Positions 7,970 to 16,492 of a DNA stretch of 64,000 nt are shown piece after piece. Source of the stretch: Alphaproteobacteria bacterium (GTDB lineage Bacteria > Pseudomonadota > Alphaproteobacteria > Sphingomonadales > Sphingomonadaceae). The stretch is from positions 62,001 through 126,000 of the forward strand of contig JAFANP010000033.1 in the NCBI GenBank assembly GCA_019232625.1. The letters run 5' to 3'. Position 1 is the stretch's first letter; every line of letters starts with the position of its first letter. Both the position numbers and the translations under genes were made by a program. The notes below the pieces were generated by a model that saw only the letters and a list, made by a program, of their open reading frames with translations, searched no databases and was not told the origin of the DNA.

Positions 7970-8740
7970 TCAGGACGGCGGGACGAGGTCCCCGGCCCGT
8001 TCGGCCACCGCCGCTTCCCGCCGCTCCGTCCGGTTGAGGTGGAGATAATTGGCGTTGAATTGCGCGACCGCCCTCAGCCGCTCCGGGTCGAGCACCTTGA
8101 GCTCGCGCCGGTTGAACGCGATCAGCCCCTGCTCGCGCAGCCGCTTCAGCGTCCGGTTGACATGGACCGGCGTCAGGCCGGTCGCGTCGGCAAGGTCCTC
8201 CTGGGTGAGCGGCCACGGCATGGTCCCGTCGACGCTCGCACCGACGATCCGGTAGCGGACCAGCATCTCGTAGATGAGATGGCCGATGCGCTCGTGCGCC
8301 TCGCGCCGGCCGAGATCGACGACCCGCTCGCGCAATACCGCCAGGTCGGTCATCGTGCCCCACCAGAGCGCTTCCGCCAGCGCGGATATCTCCCGGAGCA
8401 GGCCTCTCATCGTCTGGGCCGAGATGATCGCGCAGGTGGTCGGCACGAGCGCACCGACATTGTGGTCCATCTTGTCGAGGATGAAGACCTCGGCGTCGCA
8501 CAGGTCGCCGGGGACGAGGAAGCCGACGATCTGGCGCTCCCCGTCCGGGAGCAGCTTGTAGCGCGCGGCGAGGCCGGAGACGATGACGTGGCATTCGTGG
8601 ACCGGCTGGTCCTCGGTAAGGATCCGCTCGCCGGGGGCGTAATCCTGGCGCCGCTCGCAAAGAAGCGCGTCCAGCCGCGCGCGCTGCTCGGCCGTGAAGG
8701 CGGTGAACTGCTCCATCTTCATGGCCCAGGGATTGAGCAT
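7970..8740 (-). CDS. Crp/Fnr-family transcriptional regulator (B)
   Basis: 256-residue regulator. The cupin-like sensor domain spans about residues 10-120 (YAPGERILTEDQP, ERQIVGFLVPGDLCDAEVF). A linker helix and the winged helix TQEDLADATGLTPVHVNRTL come next, followed by a tail FNANYLHLNRTERREA. It is clearly paralogous to regulator A, with the same HTH core LTPVHVNR. ATG 8740 follows AAGAGGAC. A perfect FNR/FixK-type box lies 12 bases upstream of the ATG. The protein itself lacks an FNR cysteine cluster, so oxygen sensing through Fe-S is not indicated. Autoregulation or control by another FNR/FixK is inferred. Confidence 0.9.
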   Translation of the reverse strand: MLNPWAMKMEQFTAFTAEQRARLDALLCERRQDYAPGERILTEDQPVHECHVIVSGLAARYKLLPDGERQIVGFLVPGDLCDAEVFILDKMDHNVGALVPTTCAIISAQTMRGLLREISALAEALWWGTMTDLAVLRERVVDLGRREAHERIGHLIYEMLVRYRIVGASVDGTMPWPLTQEDLADATGLTPVHVNRTLKRLREQGLIAFNRRELKVLDPERLRAVAQFNANYLHLNRTERREAAVAERAGDLVPPS

Positions 8741-8752
8741 GTCCTCTTATAC

Positions 8753-8766
8753 TTGATTTGCATCAA
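8753..8766. promoter_or_regulatory. Perfect FNR/FixK box TTGAT-N4-ATCAA
   Basis: TTGATTTGCATCAA matches the established FNR/FixK consensus at every conserved base. It lies between the divergent Crp/Fnr gene B (ATG 12 bases away) and the iron-containing redox enzyme gene (230 bases away). Being so close to the gene B start it would more likely repress B than activate it. The remaining part of the 255-base gap shows no other feature. Confidence 0.65.
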
Positions 8767-8995
8767 ACTGGCGAGCGGAGGGGACGGCCCGGGGATGCGG
8801 ATCAGCATCCGGGCGAGGCGCCCGGCCTCGGCGTCGCCGAGGCGCGGGCAGCGCTCCATCCCCGCGAACGCCCATCTGCCGGCGAGCCGGCTCGAAGACG
8901 ATACGATGCGCGACCGGTAAGGCGCGGAAAGGAACGGGAAAGCGCGCCGCCGGTTGTGTGGGGAAACGCCTCTCTTTCCACGGAGCTTCCCCCAC

Positions 8996-9910
8996 ATGGC
9001 CACCGCCTATCGCCGCGCCGAGAGCGACGGACGATCCCCCTTTCTCAACGACGGTTTCCAGCGGAAGCTCGCCCGCTGGAACCGCCGCCGACTGGCGCCG
9101 GGCTTCCCCTCCGCCGCCTGGACCCGGCAGCGCGAGGAGGAAGCGCGCCTTCAGGCGGAGGAGCTCGGCTTCCTCGACGCCCTGCGCTCCGAGGTGACGG
9201 AGCGCGCCGCTGAGGCGCCCGACGATCCCGACGGCTTCATCGCCTGGTTCGAGGCGCTGAAGGAAAGCGGGCCGGGACAGGGCGATCCCCTCTTCCCGTG
9301 GCTCGCCGAGACGGCGGGCGTCGAGCCCTTCCGCTATTTCCTGGAGCAGGAGGCGGCCGGCGAGGCCGGCTTCGACGACCTCACCGCGCTCACCCTGGTG
9401 CGGATGCCGGCGACGGCGAAGATGGAGCTGGCCAACAATTTCTGGGACGAGATGGGCCGCGGCAACCCGAAGGGCATGCACGGCCCGATGCTGTCCGGGC
9501 TGCTCGACGAGCTCGGCCTCGCGCCCGAGATCGAGACGACGGTGTGGGAGAGCCTCGCCCTCGCCAACGCGATGACGGCGATGGCGGCCAACCGCGGCTA
9601 TGCCTGGCATTCGGTGGGGGCGCTGGGCGCCATCGAGCTGACCGCGCCGGGCCGCAGCCGCGCCGTCGCCGACGGCCTCAGGCGGCTCGGCTTCGGCGGC
9701 AAGGCACGGCGCTATTTCGAGCTCCACGCGACTCTCGACCTAAGGCACAGCGCCGACTGGAACGCCAAGGTGCTGCGCCCGCTGGTCGAGGAGGAGCCGC
9801 GCCGCGCCGCCGCCATCGCGGAAGGGGCGCTGATCCGCCTCGCCGCCGGCGCCCGCTGCTTCGCCCGCTACCGCCGCGCCTTGTGGTCGCCCGGGACGGC
9901 GGCCGGTTGA
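8996..9910 (+). CDS. Iron-containing redox enzyme family protein (heme-oxygenase-like fold)
   Basis: 304 residues, mostly helical, resembling the heme-oxygenase-like iron-containing redox enzyme family (PF14518 type). Suggestive stretches are PFRYFLEQEAAGEAGFDDL, KMELANNFWDEMGRGNPKGMH and RRYFELHATLDLRHSADW, which carry the spaced Glu/His residues expected for a metal site. ATG 8996 is preferred over an ATG 42 bases earlier, since GGAG lies 10 bases before it. The biochemical reaction is unknown. The gene is divergent from Crp/Fnr gene B and shares its control region with the FNR-type box. Confidence 0.75.
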   Translation: MATAYRRAESDGRSPFLNDGFQRKLARWNRRRLAPGFPSAAWTRQREEEARLQAEELGFLDALRSEVTERAAEAPDDPDGFIAWFEALKESGPGQGDPLFPWLAETAGVEPFRYFLEQEAAGEAGFDDLTALTLVRMPATAKMELANNFWDEMGRGNPKGMHGPMLSGLLDELGLAPEIETTVWESLALANAMTAMAANRGYAWHSVGALGAIELTAPGRSRAVADGLRRLGFGGKARRYFELHATLDLRHSADWNAKVLRPLVEEEPRRAAAIAEGALIRLAAGARCFARYRRALWSPGTAAG

Positions 9911-9941
9911 CCCTGGCGGCGGCCGCGGGCAGGCCAGGGCG

Positions 9942-10727
9942 GTGACCGACGCGGCCGCCGACTTCCTTCCCCTCGCCCACCGCCTCGCCGACGCGGCGCG
10001 GGCCGAGACCCTCGCCCGCTTCGCCGCGGGCTGCGTGGCGGACGACAAGAACGAGGGCGGGGCCTGGGATCCGGTGACCGACGCGGACCGGGAGGCCGAG
10101 ACCGCGATCCGGCGGATGATCGAGGCGGAGCATCCGGACCACGGCATCGAGGGCGAGGAGCATGGGGCGCGGCGGGGCTCGGGCCGCTGGGGCTGGAGCC
10201 TCGACCCGGTCGACGGCACCCGCGCCTTCGTCTGCGGGCTTCCGAGCTGGACGACCCTGATCGCGCTGCTCGACGAGGGACGGCCCGTGCTCGGCCTGAT
10301 CGACGCGCCGGCGCTCGACGAGCGCTACGTCGCAGCGCCGGGCTCGGGGCTCCTCCACAGGGCCGGCGGCGCCGCGCCGCTAAAGGCTCGCGGCTGCACG
10401 GCGCTGGCCGAGGCGCGGCTGTCGACGACCGACCCCTATCTCTTCCGGGGCGAGGAGGGCGAGGCCTGGGAGCGGGTGCGCGGCCGGGTCCGCACCGTCC
10501 GCTACGGCCTCGACGCCTACGGCTATGCCCGCCTCGCCGCCGGCTCGATCGACCTCGTGATGGAGGCGGGGCTGAAGCCGCACGATTACAATGCGCTGAT
10601 CCCGGTCGTCCGCGCCGCCGGCGGGGCGATCGGCGACTGGCGGGGCGGCCAGGACTACGAAGGCGGCCGGATCGTCGCGGCGGCGACCCCGGCCCTGTTC
10701 GAGGCGGCGCTCGAGGCCCTCGCCTGA
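9942..10727 (+). CDS. hisN: Histidinol-phosphatase HisN (inositol-monophosphatase family)
   Basis: Hydrolyses L-histidinol phosphate to histidinol, the penultimate stage of histidine synthesis. 261 residues with IMPase-family metal motifs: DPVTDADREAE, a GEEHG glutamate motif, DPVDGTRAF and KPHDYNALIPVVRAAGG. The last fits the HisN subgroup better than inositol phosphatases. GTG start at 9942 with CAGGGCG just before. It is convergent with the his operon 110 bases away, which lacks any other histidinol-phosphatase, supporting the assignment. Confidence 0.88.
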   Translation: MTDAAADFLPLAHRLADAARAETLARFAAGCVADDKNEGGAWDPVTDADREAETAIRRMIEAEHPDHGIEGEEHGARRGSGRWGWSLDPVDGTRAFVCGLPSWTTLIALLDEGRPVLGLIDAPALDERYVAAPGSGLLHRAGGAAPLKARGCTALAEARLSTTDPYLFRGEEGEAWERVRGRVRTVRYGLDAYGYARLAAGSIDLVMEAGLKPHDYNALIPVVRAAGGAIGDWRGGQDYEGGRIVAAATPALFEAALEALA

Positions 10728-10743
10728 GTTGAGCCAAGCGATG

Positions 10744-10819
10744 CCGTTCGGGCTGAGCTTGTCGAAGCCCTCCTTTCCCTTTTGAGAAGAAGGCCCTTCG
10801 ACAGGCTCAGGGCGAACGG
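10744..10819. repeat. Imperfect inverted repeat between hisN and hisIE
   Basis: Arms 10744-10767 and 10796-10819 are complementary at 21 of 24 positions with a 28-base loop. The arm contains CTGAGCTTGTCGAAG, a sequence I know as a widespread bacterial interspersed palindrome. It lies between two convergent genes and may serve as a bidirectional terminator. Confidence 0.75.
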
Positions 10820-10839
10820 TGAAGGCGGTCCGGCCCAGA

Positions 10840-11472
10840 TTAGCCTGGGTGGCGGCGGCGGAGGACGGCGACAACCTCGTCCCAGCCGAACCCCTTCGCC
10901 TCCATCAGCACGGCGAGGTGATAGAGGAGGTCGGCCGCCTCTTCGGCGCAGCCCGCCGAGTCGCGGGTGACGGCGGCGAGGGCGAGCTCGACCCCCTCCT
11001 CCCCGACCTTCTGCGCGATCCGCGCGGGCCCTTCGGCGATGAGGCGGGCGGTGTAGCTCTCGGCCGGGTCCGCTTGTGCCCGCTCCGCCACGATGCGGGA
11101 GAGCAAGGCGAGCCAGCCGGGGCCGTGCGGCTCGCCGCCGAAGCAGCTTCGCGCGCCGGTGTGGCAGGTCGGCCCTTCCGCATAGGCTCGGACGAGCAGC
11201 GCGTCGCCGTCGCAATCCTCGTGCACCGAGGCGACGCGCAGGCGGTTGCCGCTGGTCTCGCCCTTCCGCCACAGCCGCCCCTTCGAGCGGCTGAAGAAGG
11301 TCGCGTAGCCGCTCTCCAGGGTCGCGGCGAGCGCGTCGCGGTCCATGTAGCCGAGCATCAGCAGCTCGCCGCTCAAGGCGTCCTGCACGGCGGCGGGCAG
11401 CAGCCCCTCCATCTTCCCCCAGGCGAGGGCGTCGACGCCGGACGGCGTCAGCGGCGGATTTCGATCCCGCAT
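10840..11472 (-). CDS. hisIE: HisIE: phosphoribosyl-AMP cyclohydrolase / phosphoribosyl-ATP pyrophosphatase
   Basis: Bifunctional enzyme for steps 2 and 3 of histidine synthesis, 210 residues. HisI domain (about 1-110): [26 protein letters not shown] and CHTGARSCF, with the zinc/magnesium-binding Cys, Asp and His residues. HisE domain (about 120-208): [29 protein letters not shown]. Last gene of the his operon; its ATG overlaps the end of hisF by 25 bases. HisI-HisE fusion is known in many bacteria. Confidence 0.95.
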   Translation of the reverse strand: MRDRNPPLTPSGVDALAWGKMEGLLPAAVQDALSGELLMLGYMDRDALAATLESGYATFFSRSKGRLWRKGETSGNRLRVASVHEDCDGDALLVRAYAEGPTCHTGARSCFGGEPHGPGWLALLSRIVAERAQADPAESYTARLIAEGPARIAQKVGEEGVELALAAVTRDSAGCAEEAADLLYHLAVLMEAKGFGWDEVVAVLRRRHPG

Positions 11473-12215
11473 CGGGCGAGATACTCCTTGAGCTCGGGGA
11501 TGGGGATCAGACGGTCGTGGAAGACGGTGGCGGCAAGCGCCCCGCTCGCGCCGGTCTCTACGAAGGCGTCGCGGAAATGGGCCGGCGCGCCCGCGCCCCC
11601 GGACGCCACGACCGGCACCGGCACCGCCTCCACCACGGCCCGGGTATGGAGGAGGTCGTAGCCGCCGCGCACGCCGTCGCGGCGCATGCAGTTGAGGACG
11701 ATCTCGCCGGCGCCGCGCTCCACCGCCTCGCGCACCCAGTCGAGCGTCGAGCGGCCGGAGTCGCGCGTCGACTCGGGGGAGCCGGTATATTGCTTGACCC
11801 GGTAGCCGCCGCCCTCCGCGAAGCTGTCGACGCCGAGCACGACGCACTGGCTACCGAAGTCGCGGGCGAGCGAGTCGATCAGCGCCGGCCGCTCCAGCGC
11901 CGGGGAGTTGATCGAGACCTTGTCGGCGCCGGCCTCGAGGCAGGCGGCGGCCTGGTCGCGGCTGCGGATTCCGCCGGCGACGGCGAAGGGTATGTCGATC
12001 ACCCGGGCGACGCGCCGCACCCATTCCAGGTCGAGGCCGCGGCCCTCGCTGCTCGCCGAGATGTCGTAGAAGACCAGCTCGTCGGCGCCTTCCTCCCGGT
12101 AGCGCAGGGCATGCTCGACGATGTCGCCGACGTCGCGATGGTCGCGGAAGCGGATGCCCTTGACCACCCGGCCGTCCCTGACGTCGAGGCAGGGGATGAT
12201 CCTACGCGCAGGCAC
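11448..12215 (-). CDS. hisF: Imidazole glycerol phosphate synthase cyclase subunit HisF
   Basis: Cyclase half of the HisH-HisF complex, a (beta/alpha)8 barrel that uses ammonia from HisH to form IGP and AICAR. 255 residues from a GTG at 12215. Catalytic aspartates are visible in [14 protein letters not shown] (start) and VLGVDSF (middle). Barrel phosphate-binding loops VAGGIRS and VASGGAG are present. Overlaps the end of hisA by 14 bases and the start of hisIE by 25. No missing residues noted. Confidence 0.96.
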   Translation of the reverse strand: MPARRIIPCLDVRDGRVVKGIRFRDHRDVGDIVEHALRYREEGADELVFYDISASSEGRGLDLEWVRRVARVIDIPFAVAGGIRSRDQAAACLEAGADKVSINSPALERPALIDSLARDFGSQCVVLGVDSFAEGGGYRVKQYTGSPESTRDSGRSTLDWVREAVERGAGEIVLNCMRRDGVRGGYDLLHTRAVVEAVPVPVVASGGAGAPAHFRDAFVETGASGALAATVFHDRLIPIPELKEYLARCGIEIRR

Positions 12216-12918
12216 GTATCGCCTCCGCCAGGTCGATGCGGCCCTCCCAAAGCGCCTTGCCGACGATCGCGCCGGCGGTGGGCAGGCGGATAAGGTCGCC
12301 CAGCGAGGCGACTCCGCCCGAGGCCTGGAGGGCGACCCCGGGAAGGCGCCGGGCCGCGGCATCGAGCAAGGCGAGGTTGGGGCCGGAGAGCATGCCGTCG
12401 CGCGAGACGTCGGTGACGAGGATATGGCGCGCCTCGGGATAGAGGGCGGCGATCTCCCACAGGCTGCGCCCCGAACCTTCGGTCCAGCCGCGGGTAAGGA
12501 CGAGCGGTTCTCCCGCCTCCATGCCCACGTCCAGGGCCAAGGTGATCCGCTCCGGCCCGAAGCGCTCCAGGAAGCCGCGGACCAGATCGGGGTCGGTGAC
12601 GGCGAGGCTGCCGACCGTCACCCTCTCGACCCCGGCGTCGAGAAGGCGGGCGACCTGGTCGGCGGTGCGGATCCCGCCGGCGACCTGGAGGTCGAGCGGC
12701 GCCTCGGCGGCGAGACGGGCGAGAAGGTCGTGCTGGACCGGCACCCCCGCCCGCGCGCCGTCGAGGTCGACGACATGGGCCCAGGCCGCGCCGGAGGCGG
12801 CGAAGCCGGCGAGCGCCTCGGCCGGATCGGCCGGATAATGGGTAGCCTCGTCGAACCGGCCCTGCGCCAGTCGGACGACCCGGCCGCCCATCAGGTCCAT
12901 GGCGGGATAGAGGATCAT
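12202..12918 (-). CDS. hisA: ProFAR isomerase HisA
   Basis: Isomerises ProFAR to PRFAR, step 4 of histidine synthesis. 238-residue barrel starting [17 protein letters not shown], with the catalytic Asp in AMDL; other motifs are [29 protein letters not shown] and [15 protein letters not shown] 12918 overlaps the hisH stop by four bases (ATGA). Confidence 0.96.
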   Translation of the reverse strand: MILYPAMDLMGGRVVRLAQGRFDEATHYPADPAEALAGFAASGAAWAHVVDLDGARAGVPVQHDLLARLAAEAPLDLQVAGGIRTADQVARLLDAGVERVTVGSLAVTDPDLVRGFLERFGPERITLALDVGMEAGEPLVLTRGWTEGSGRSLWEIAALYPEARHILVTDVSRDGMLSGPNLALLDAAARRLPGVALQASGGVASLGDLIRLPTAGAIVGKALWEGRIDLAEAIRACA

Positions 12919-13499
12919 GCGGCGAGGAAGGCCCGGAGGAAGCGGGCGCCCGCCTCCCCCGAGCGCTCGGGGTGGAACTGGGCGCCGATGAAATTGCGGT
13001 GCCGGACGACCGCCGGGACGGTCCGCCCGTAGTCGGCCGCGGCGAGGGTCGAGCCGCCGGGGTCCGCGGCGAAGCTGTGGGCGAAGTAGACATAGTCGCC
13101 GTCGACGAGGCCGAGGACCGGCGCCGCCATGGCGAGACGGCTCCAGCCCATGTGCGGCACCGGCCGGCCGGGCGCCGGCGCCAGCCGCCGCACCCGGCCG
13201 GGGATAAGGCCGAGCCCCGGCGCGCCGTCCTCCTCGCTCGCCTCGAACAGGAGCTGCATGCCGAGGCATATGCCGAGGACGGGCCGGACGAGGCCGCGCA
13301 GCGTCTCGTGCAGGCCCCGGGCGCGGACCTGCTCCATGGCGTAGCCGGCGGCGCCCACGCCGGGGAGGATCACCCGGTCCGCTGCGGCGATGGCGGCGGG
13401 GTCGGCGGTGATCGCGGCGGCGAGGCCGAACCGTTCCAGGGCTATCCCCACAGAGCCGACATTGCCGCAGCCGAGGTCGACGACCGCGACGCCGCTCAC
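12915..13499 (-). CDS. hisH: Imidazole glycerol phosphate synthase glutaminase subunit HisH
   Basis: Class I glutamine amidotransferase that supplies ammonia to HisF. 194 residues from GTG 13499. Nucleophile motif GICLGMQLLFEAS with the catalytic Cys, oxyanion strand ILPGVGAAGYAM, and the His/Glu of the triad in GAQFHPERSG. The GTG overlaps the hisDCB stop by four bases (GTGA), indicating translational coupling. Confidence 0.96.
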   Translation of the reverse strand: MSGVAVVDLGCGNVGSVGIALERFGLAAAITADPAAIAAADRVILPGVGAAGYAMEQVRARGLHETLRGLVRPVLGICLGMQLLFEASEEDGAPGLGLIPGRVRRLAPAPGRPVPHMGWSRLAMAAPVLGLVDGDYVYFAHSFAADPGGSTLAAADYGRTVPAVVRHRNFIGAQFHPERSGEAGARFLRAFLAA

Positions 13500-16492
13500 A
13501 GCACGCCCTTGGTGCTTGGGACGCCGTCGCCGGCGGCCTCGCGGGCCAACGCCTGGCGGAGTGCCCGGCCGAAGGCCTTGAAGGCGGCCTCGGTCTTGTG
13601 ATGATCGTTCTCGCCGGTCACCCGGACGTGGATGGCGGCGCCGAGGCTCTCGGCGAGGGAGCGGAAGACGTGCGGCGTCATCTCGGTGGCGTAGGCGCCG
13701 ATATGGCTCGCCTCGAACCGCCCCTCGAAGGCGGCGTAGGGCCGGCCGGAGAGATCGACGAGGACATGCCCCTCGGCCTCGTCCATCGGCAGCGAGAAGC
13801 CGAAGCGGCCGATGCCGCGCCGGTCGCCGAGCGCCCGCGCCAGCGCCTGGCCAAAAGCGAGGGCGCAATCCTCGACGCTGTGGTGGGCGTCGATGTCGAG
13901 ATCCCCCTCGCAGGAGAGGAGCAGGGAGAAGCCGCCATGGGCTGCGACCTGGTCGAGCATGTGGTCGAAGAAGGGGATTCCGGTGGCGATGCGGCGCGGC
14001 GCGGGGCGGTCGAGGTCGACGGCGACCGCGATTCGCGTCTCCTTCGTCTCGCGCACCAGCTCGGCGCGGCGGGCGGCCGCCCTCCCCTCACCCACGCCGA
14101 ACGCCGCCAGCGCCGCCTCGTTTTCCGCCTCGCTGCCGACGGTGAGGCGCAGGCCGCCGGGCGCGGCATTGGGGCGAAAGCGGACTCGTATGCCGAGCCC
14201 GCGCAGCCGCGCGGCGAGCGCCTCGGGCGCCTCCACCTCGAGGAAGAGGAAGTTGCCGCCGCCGCTCCTGACGCTGCGCACCCCGGGCGCGGCGGCGAGA
14301 CGCGCCGCCATCCGCCCGCGCTCCGCCTTGATCCGCCGGACCCGCTCGTCGTGGACGATCCTGCGCGCCGGCGCCAGCGCCGCCAGCCCCGCCTCGATCG
14401 AGAGGCTGGGCAGCGGATAAGGCGGCAGCGCCCGCGCCGCCACCGCGACCAGCTCCGGCGCGGCGACCAGCGCGCCCACCCGCGCCCCGGCGAGGCCATA
14501 GGCCTTGGACAGGGTCTTGAGCACGACGAGGTTGGGCCGCCGCATCGCCTCGGCGGCGAGGCTCGGCGTGTCGGAAAAGTCGAGATAGGCCTCGTCGACG
14601 ACGACGATCGTCTCGGGCAGCGCCCCGGCGACGCGGAGCAGGTCGTCCGGATCGATCACGTCGCCAGTCGGATTGTTGGGCGAGCAGAGGAAGGCGAGCT
14701 TGAGCGACGGCTCATCGGCGACGGCGGCGAGGAAGACGTCGGGATCGAACCGGAATCCGGCCTCGAGCTCGACCTCCTTGACCCTCGCGCCCTGAAGCGC
14801 GGCGAAATGGGCGTAGGCGGAGAAAGTGGGGGTGCAGACGGCGACCGCGTCGAGGGCCGGCCGGCAGAAGGCGCGGACGAGGATGTCGATGGCGTCGTCC
14901 GCGCCGCGGGTGACGGCGAGTGAGTCCTGAGTGACGCCCCACAGAGCCGCCATCGCCTGCTTGAGCCGCGCGGGCTGCGGCTCCGGATAGCGGTTGAGCC
15001 CGGCGGCGAGGCTGCCGTCGCTGAGTGGCGGATAGGGGTTTTCGTTGGCGTCGAGGCGGATGGCGTCGGGGCCGAACGCGTCGTTGGCGTTGGCGGCGAT
15101 GTCGAACGGCGCCAGCGCGAGGATTTCGGGACGGGCGAGCCTTTCGATGCCGGAGCCGGCGCGGCCCAGGGCGGGGTCTTCCGCCGGCCCCTCCGCCGCG
15201 GGCAGGATGGAGAGGCGGGCGTCGGCGGCGCGGGCGTGCGCCTCGAGCCCTTCGAGCCGCGCCAGGATTGCGGCCGGCGCGGCGACCCGGGCTGCGGCGG
15301 CCGCGGTCACCGTCTGCACGCTCATCGCCTTCAGGAAGCTGTGCACCGAGACTCCGCTCCACGCCCGGGCGGCGCCGTCCGTGGGAAGGACGTGGCTGGA
15401 GCCGGCGAGATAGTCGCCGAACGTCTCGGCCGCCGCCGGCCCGGCGAACACCGCCCCGGCGTTGCGGATCCCGGCGACGAGCGGCTCGGCGTCGGCCACG
15501 GCCAGCGAGAGATGCTCGGGCGCATAGGCGTTGGCGATCTCAACCGCCTGCGCCAGATCGGCGGCGAGGATGAGCCGCGCCTCCGCCAGGGAGGCCCGGG
15601 CGGCCTCGCGCCTCGGCAGGGAGGCGAGCTGGCGCGTCACCTCCGCCTCGACCCGATCGCGCAGCGGGGCCGACGGGGTGACGAGCAGCACCTGCGCCGC
15701 GGCGTCGTGCTCGGCCTGGCTCAGCAGGTCGGCGGCCACGGTGGAGGCGTCGGCGCCTTCGTCGGCGATCACCATCAGCTCGCTCGGCCCGGCGGGCATG
15801 TCGATCGCCGGCCCGCCCGCCATGGCGGCGACCGCGGTCTTCGCCTCGGCGACCCAGGCATTGCCCGGGCCGCATATCTTGTCGACCCGCGGGATGTCCC
15901 CCGCCCCGAAGGCCAGAGCCGCGATCGCCTGGGCGCCGCCGACGGTCCACACCGCCTCGATTCCGCAGAGCCGGGCGGCCAAGGCGACGAGGGGATCGAG
16001 GCCGCCGTCAGGCCGCGGCGGCGTCACCGCCACCAGCTCCCCCACCCCGGCCGCGCGGGCCGGGAGCGCGAGCATGAGCAGGGTCGAGAAAAGCGGCGTG
16101 CGGCCGCCCGGTATGTAGAGGCCGACGCGGTCGATCGGCCGCCACAGCTTGCGGACGACGAGACCCGGGACGGTCTCGACTCGATGCTCGCGCGGCAGGC
16201 TCCCTTCGTGGAAGGCGGCGACGTTGCGCGCCGCCATCTCCACCGCCTCGCGCTGCGCGAGGGAGAGGAGGCGCCTGGCCTCCGCCGCGACCGGCGCGAC
16301 GTCGACCCGCCTCGGCGGCGACCCGTCCAGCCGCTCCGCCTGCTCGCAGAGCCCTTCCCACCCCCGCTCGCGCACGTCGGCAAGGATCTGCCTCACCGCC
16401 GCCTGAAGCGTCGGATCGCGCCGCTGCGGCGGCCGCGCCAGCGCCTCCGCGCGCGCGGCGGCGTCGAGCCCGTTCCAGTCGACCCGCCTCAC
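13496..16492 (-). CDS. hisDCB: HisD-HisC-HisB triple fusion (histidinol dehydrogenase / histidinol-P aminotransferase / IGP dehydratase)
   Basis: One open frame of 998 residues from GTG 16492 carries three histidine enzymes in order. HisD, about 1-430: YIPGG, DKICGPGN (204-211), the catalytic pair E326-H327, and metal ligands Q259, H262, D360 and H419, which coincide with E. coli HisD numbering. HisC, about 448-800: DANENPYP, SPNNPTG (604-610), D633, Y636 and PLP lysine K663 in TLSKAYGLAGARVG. HisB, about 803-998: DAHHSVED (868-875) and ENDHHKTEAA (961-970). All active-site motifs are intact. No ATG, GTG or TTG is seen at the HisD-HisC junction (codons about 428-455). GTG codon 800 could start HisB separately. 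The start overlaps hisG and the stop overlaps hisH by four bases each. Confidence 0.9.
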   Translation of the reverse strand: MRRVDWNGLDAAARAEALARPPQRRDPTLQAAVRQILADVRERGWEGLCEQAERLDGSPPRRVDVAPVAAEARRLLSLAQREAVEMAARNVAAFHEGSLPREHRVETVPGLVVRKLWRPIDRVGLYIPGGRTPLFSTLLMLALPARAAGVGELVAVTPPRPDGGLDPLVALAARLCGIEAVWTVGGAQAIAALAFGAGDIPRVDKICGPGNAWVAEAKTAVAAMAGGPAIDMPAGPSELMVIADEGADASTVAADLLSQAEHDAAAQVLLVTPSAPLRDRVEAEVTRQLASLPRREAARASLAEARLILAADLAQAVEIANAYAPEHLSLAVADAEPLVAGIRNAGAVFAGPAAAETFGDYLAGSSHVLPTDGAARAWSGVSVHSFLKAMSVQTVTAAAAARVAAPAAILARLEGLEAHARAADARLSILPAAEGPAEDPALGRAGSGIERLARPEILALAPFDIAANANDAFGPDAIRLDANENPYPPLSDGSLAAGLNRYPEPQPARLKQAMAALWGVTQDSLAVTRGADDAIDILVRAFCRPALDAVAVCTPTFSAYAHFAALQGARVKEVELEAGFRFDPDVFLAAVADEPSLKLAFLCSPNNPTGDVIDPDDLLRVAGALPETIVVVDEAYLDFSDTPSLAAEAMRRPNLVVLKTLSKAYGLAGARVGALVAAPELVAVAARALPPYPLPSLSIEAGLAALAPARRIVHDERVRRIKAERGRMAARLAAAPGVRSVRSGGGNFLFLEVEAPEALAARLRGLGIRVRFRPNAAPGGLRLTVGSEAENEAALAAFGVGEGRAAARRAELVRETKETRIAVAVDLDRPAPRRIATGIPFFDHMLDQVAAHGGFSLLLSCEGDLDIDAHHSVEDCALAFGQALARALGDRRGIGRFGFSLPMDEAEGHVLVDLSGRPYAAFEGRFEASHIGAYATEMTPHVFRSLAESLGAAIHVRVTGENDHHKTEAAFKAFGRALRQALAREAAGDGVPSTKGVL

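Noticed and set aside
7970-8740. True oxygen-sensing FNR
   Set aside because: No N-terminal four-cysteine arrangement for a [4Fe-4S] cluster, so only general Crp/Fnr family membership is supported.
10744-10819. Small RNA or riboswitch between hisN and hisIE
   Set aside because: The sequence is a simple imperfect inverted repeat of a common interspersed type; no T-run or promoter supports an RNA gene.
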